Of a DNA stretch of 64,000 bases, positions 63,871-64,000 are shown piece by piece (position 1 is the stretch's first letter; each line of letters begins with the position of its first letter). The DNA is taken from positions 14,123-78,122 of the forward strand of contig CAZKVJ010000017.1 of assembly GCA_964556225.1 (NCBI GenBank), in the 5' to 3' direction. This DNA is from CAZKVJ01 sp964556225 (GTDB lineage Bacteria > Actinomycetota > Acidimicrobiia > Acidimicrobiales > Ilumatobacteraceae). The notes under the pieces are model-generated. The model was not told the DNA's origin. It worked only from the letters and a program-made list of their open reading frames with translations, and made no database searches. Made by a program: the position numbers and the translations under genes.

Positions 63871-64000
63871 GGGGTGACGGGGGGTGCGCCGCCCCGCTAT
63901 GGATTCCCCTCCAGAGGCGGGCGCGCGGCTTTCCACCATGGCGGACAGGCCGCCGGAATGACGGAGGGCCGGGGTGACGGAGGGTGCGCCGGGGTGACGG
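63871..64000 (+). repeat. Start of a GGGGTGACGG-type repeat array, cut by the window edge
   Basis: GGGGTGACGG followed by (G/A)GGGTGCGCC occurs at 63871-63890 and 63971-63990, 100 bp apart, and GGGGTGACGG again at 63991-64000. From 63959 the units TGACGGAGGG...CCGGGG follow head to tail (16, 20 and at least 6 bp). No gene is seen between 63806 and 64000. Confidence 0.6.

Noticed and set aside
1..64000. tRNA, rRNA, CRISPR, insertion sequences, phage genes, riboswitches
   Set aside because: No cloverleaf with a TTCGA-type arm, no regularly spaced repeat-spacer array, no transposase or integrase motifs and no recognised aptamer were found by reading. A covariance-model scan would be decisive.

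Overview
The window looks like chromosomal DNA from a very GC-rich actinobacterium. I infer the Acidimicrobiia/Ilumatobacter-Iamia type. The grounds are near-total G/C at third codon positions, extensive GTG and TTG starts, ATGA/GTGA-overlapped operons, and many genes with a TAnnnT box only 6-9 nt before the start codon (leaderless transcription). The content also fits: mycofactocin genes, paired wax-ester/DGAT enzymes, polyphosphate glucokinase and fused Liv-type transporters. No rRNA, tRNA, CRISPR array, IS element or phage gene was recognised.

Layout. 1-9730: a surface-polysaccharide locus with five glycosyltransferases, a polysaccharide pyruvyl transferase, a hexapeptide acyltransferase and two secreted glycoside-hydrolase-like proteins. 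9740-11564: an operon of two secreted or anchored proteins, one lysozyme/transglycosylase-like, behind an 11-bp-phased direct repeat. 11764-17514: a redox/mycofactocin block (ETF alpha, FixC-like flavoprotein, FixX-like ferredoxin, ETF beta, MftE, MftF) with no mftA-D in the window. 17340-24889: a DUF4395 protein, an alanine-racemase-like protein plus membrane acyltransferase, a YpfJ metallopeptidase, a ROK kinase and a large MMPL/RND transporter. 25068-30820: two tandem WS/DGAT acyltransferases, a 2OG-Fe(II) oxygenase, an FAH-family hydrolase and a PLP enzyme of the D-cysteine desulfhydrase/ACC deaminase family. 30886-41440: uracil-DNA glycosylase, then a three-gene Liv-type transport operon (LivH-LivM fusion; MFS-LivF-LivG fusion; binding protein), a YihY-like membrane protein and a four-domain lipoprotein (binding protein, two peptidoglycan-binding repeats, fasciclin).

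41586-50993: CoA-transferase, PfkB kinase, polyphosphate glucokinase, a beta-barrel heme-binding-like protein, alpha/beta hydrolase, DsbA-like protein, ArfB, an FAD oxidoreductase and two gene remnants (an alpha/beta hydrolase and an acyl-CoA dehydrogenase C-terminus). 51005-53226: TetR regulator and DHA2-type drug exporter behind a palindromic operator candidate. 53349-60408: small metabolic genes, including a threonine-degradation pair (L-threonine dehydrogenase and 2-amino-3-ketobutyrate CoA ligase) and an MtfA-like peptidase. 60559-63805: an acyl-CoA dehydrogenase and a Baeyer-Villiger monooxygenase of the 4-hydroxyacetophenone type. The right end holds a terminator and the start of a 20-bp repeat array.

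The most unusual items are the MFS-ABC-ABC fusion in the transporter operon, the binding-protein/PG-binding/fasciclin lipoprotein, the partial mycofactocin cluster joined to an ETF-FixCX electron chain (with a 15-codon coupling ORF, a 49-bp palindrome and a G-quadruplex-prone tract inside it), and two divergent leaderless promoters whose -10 boxes share two bases.
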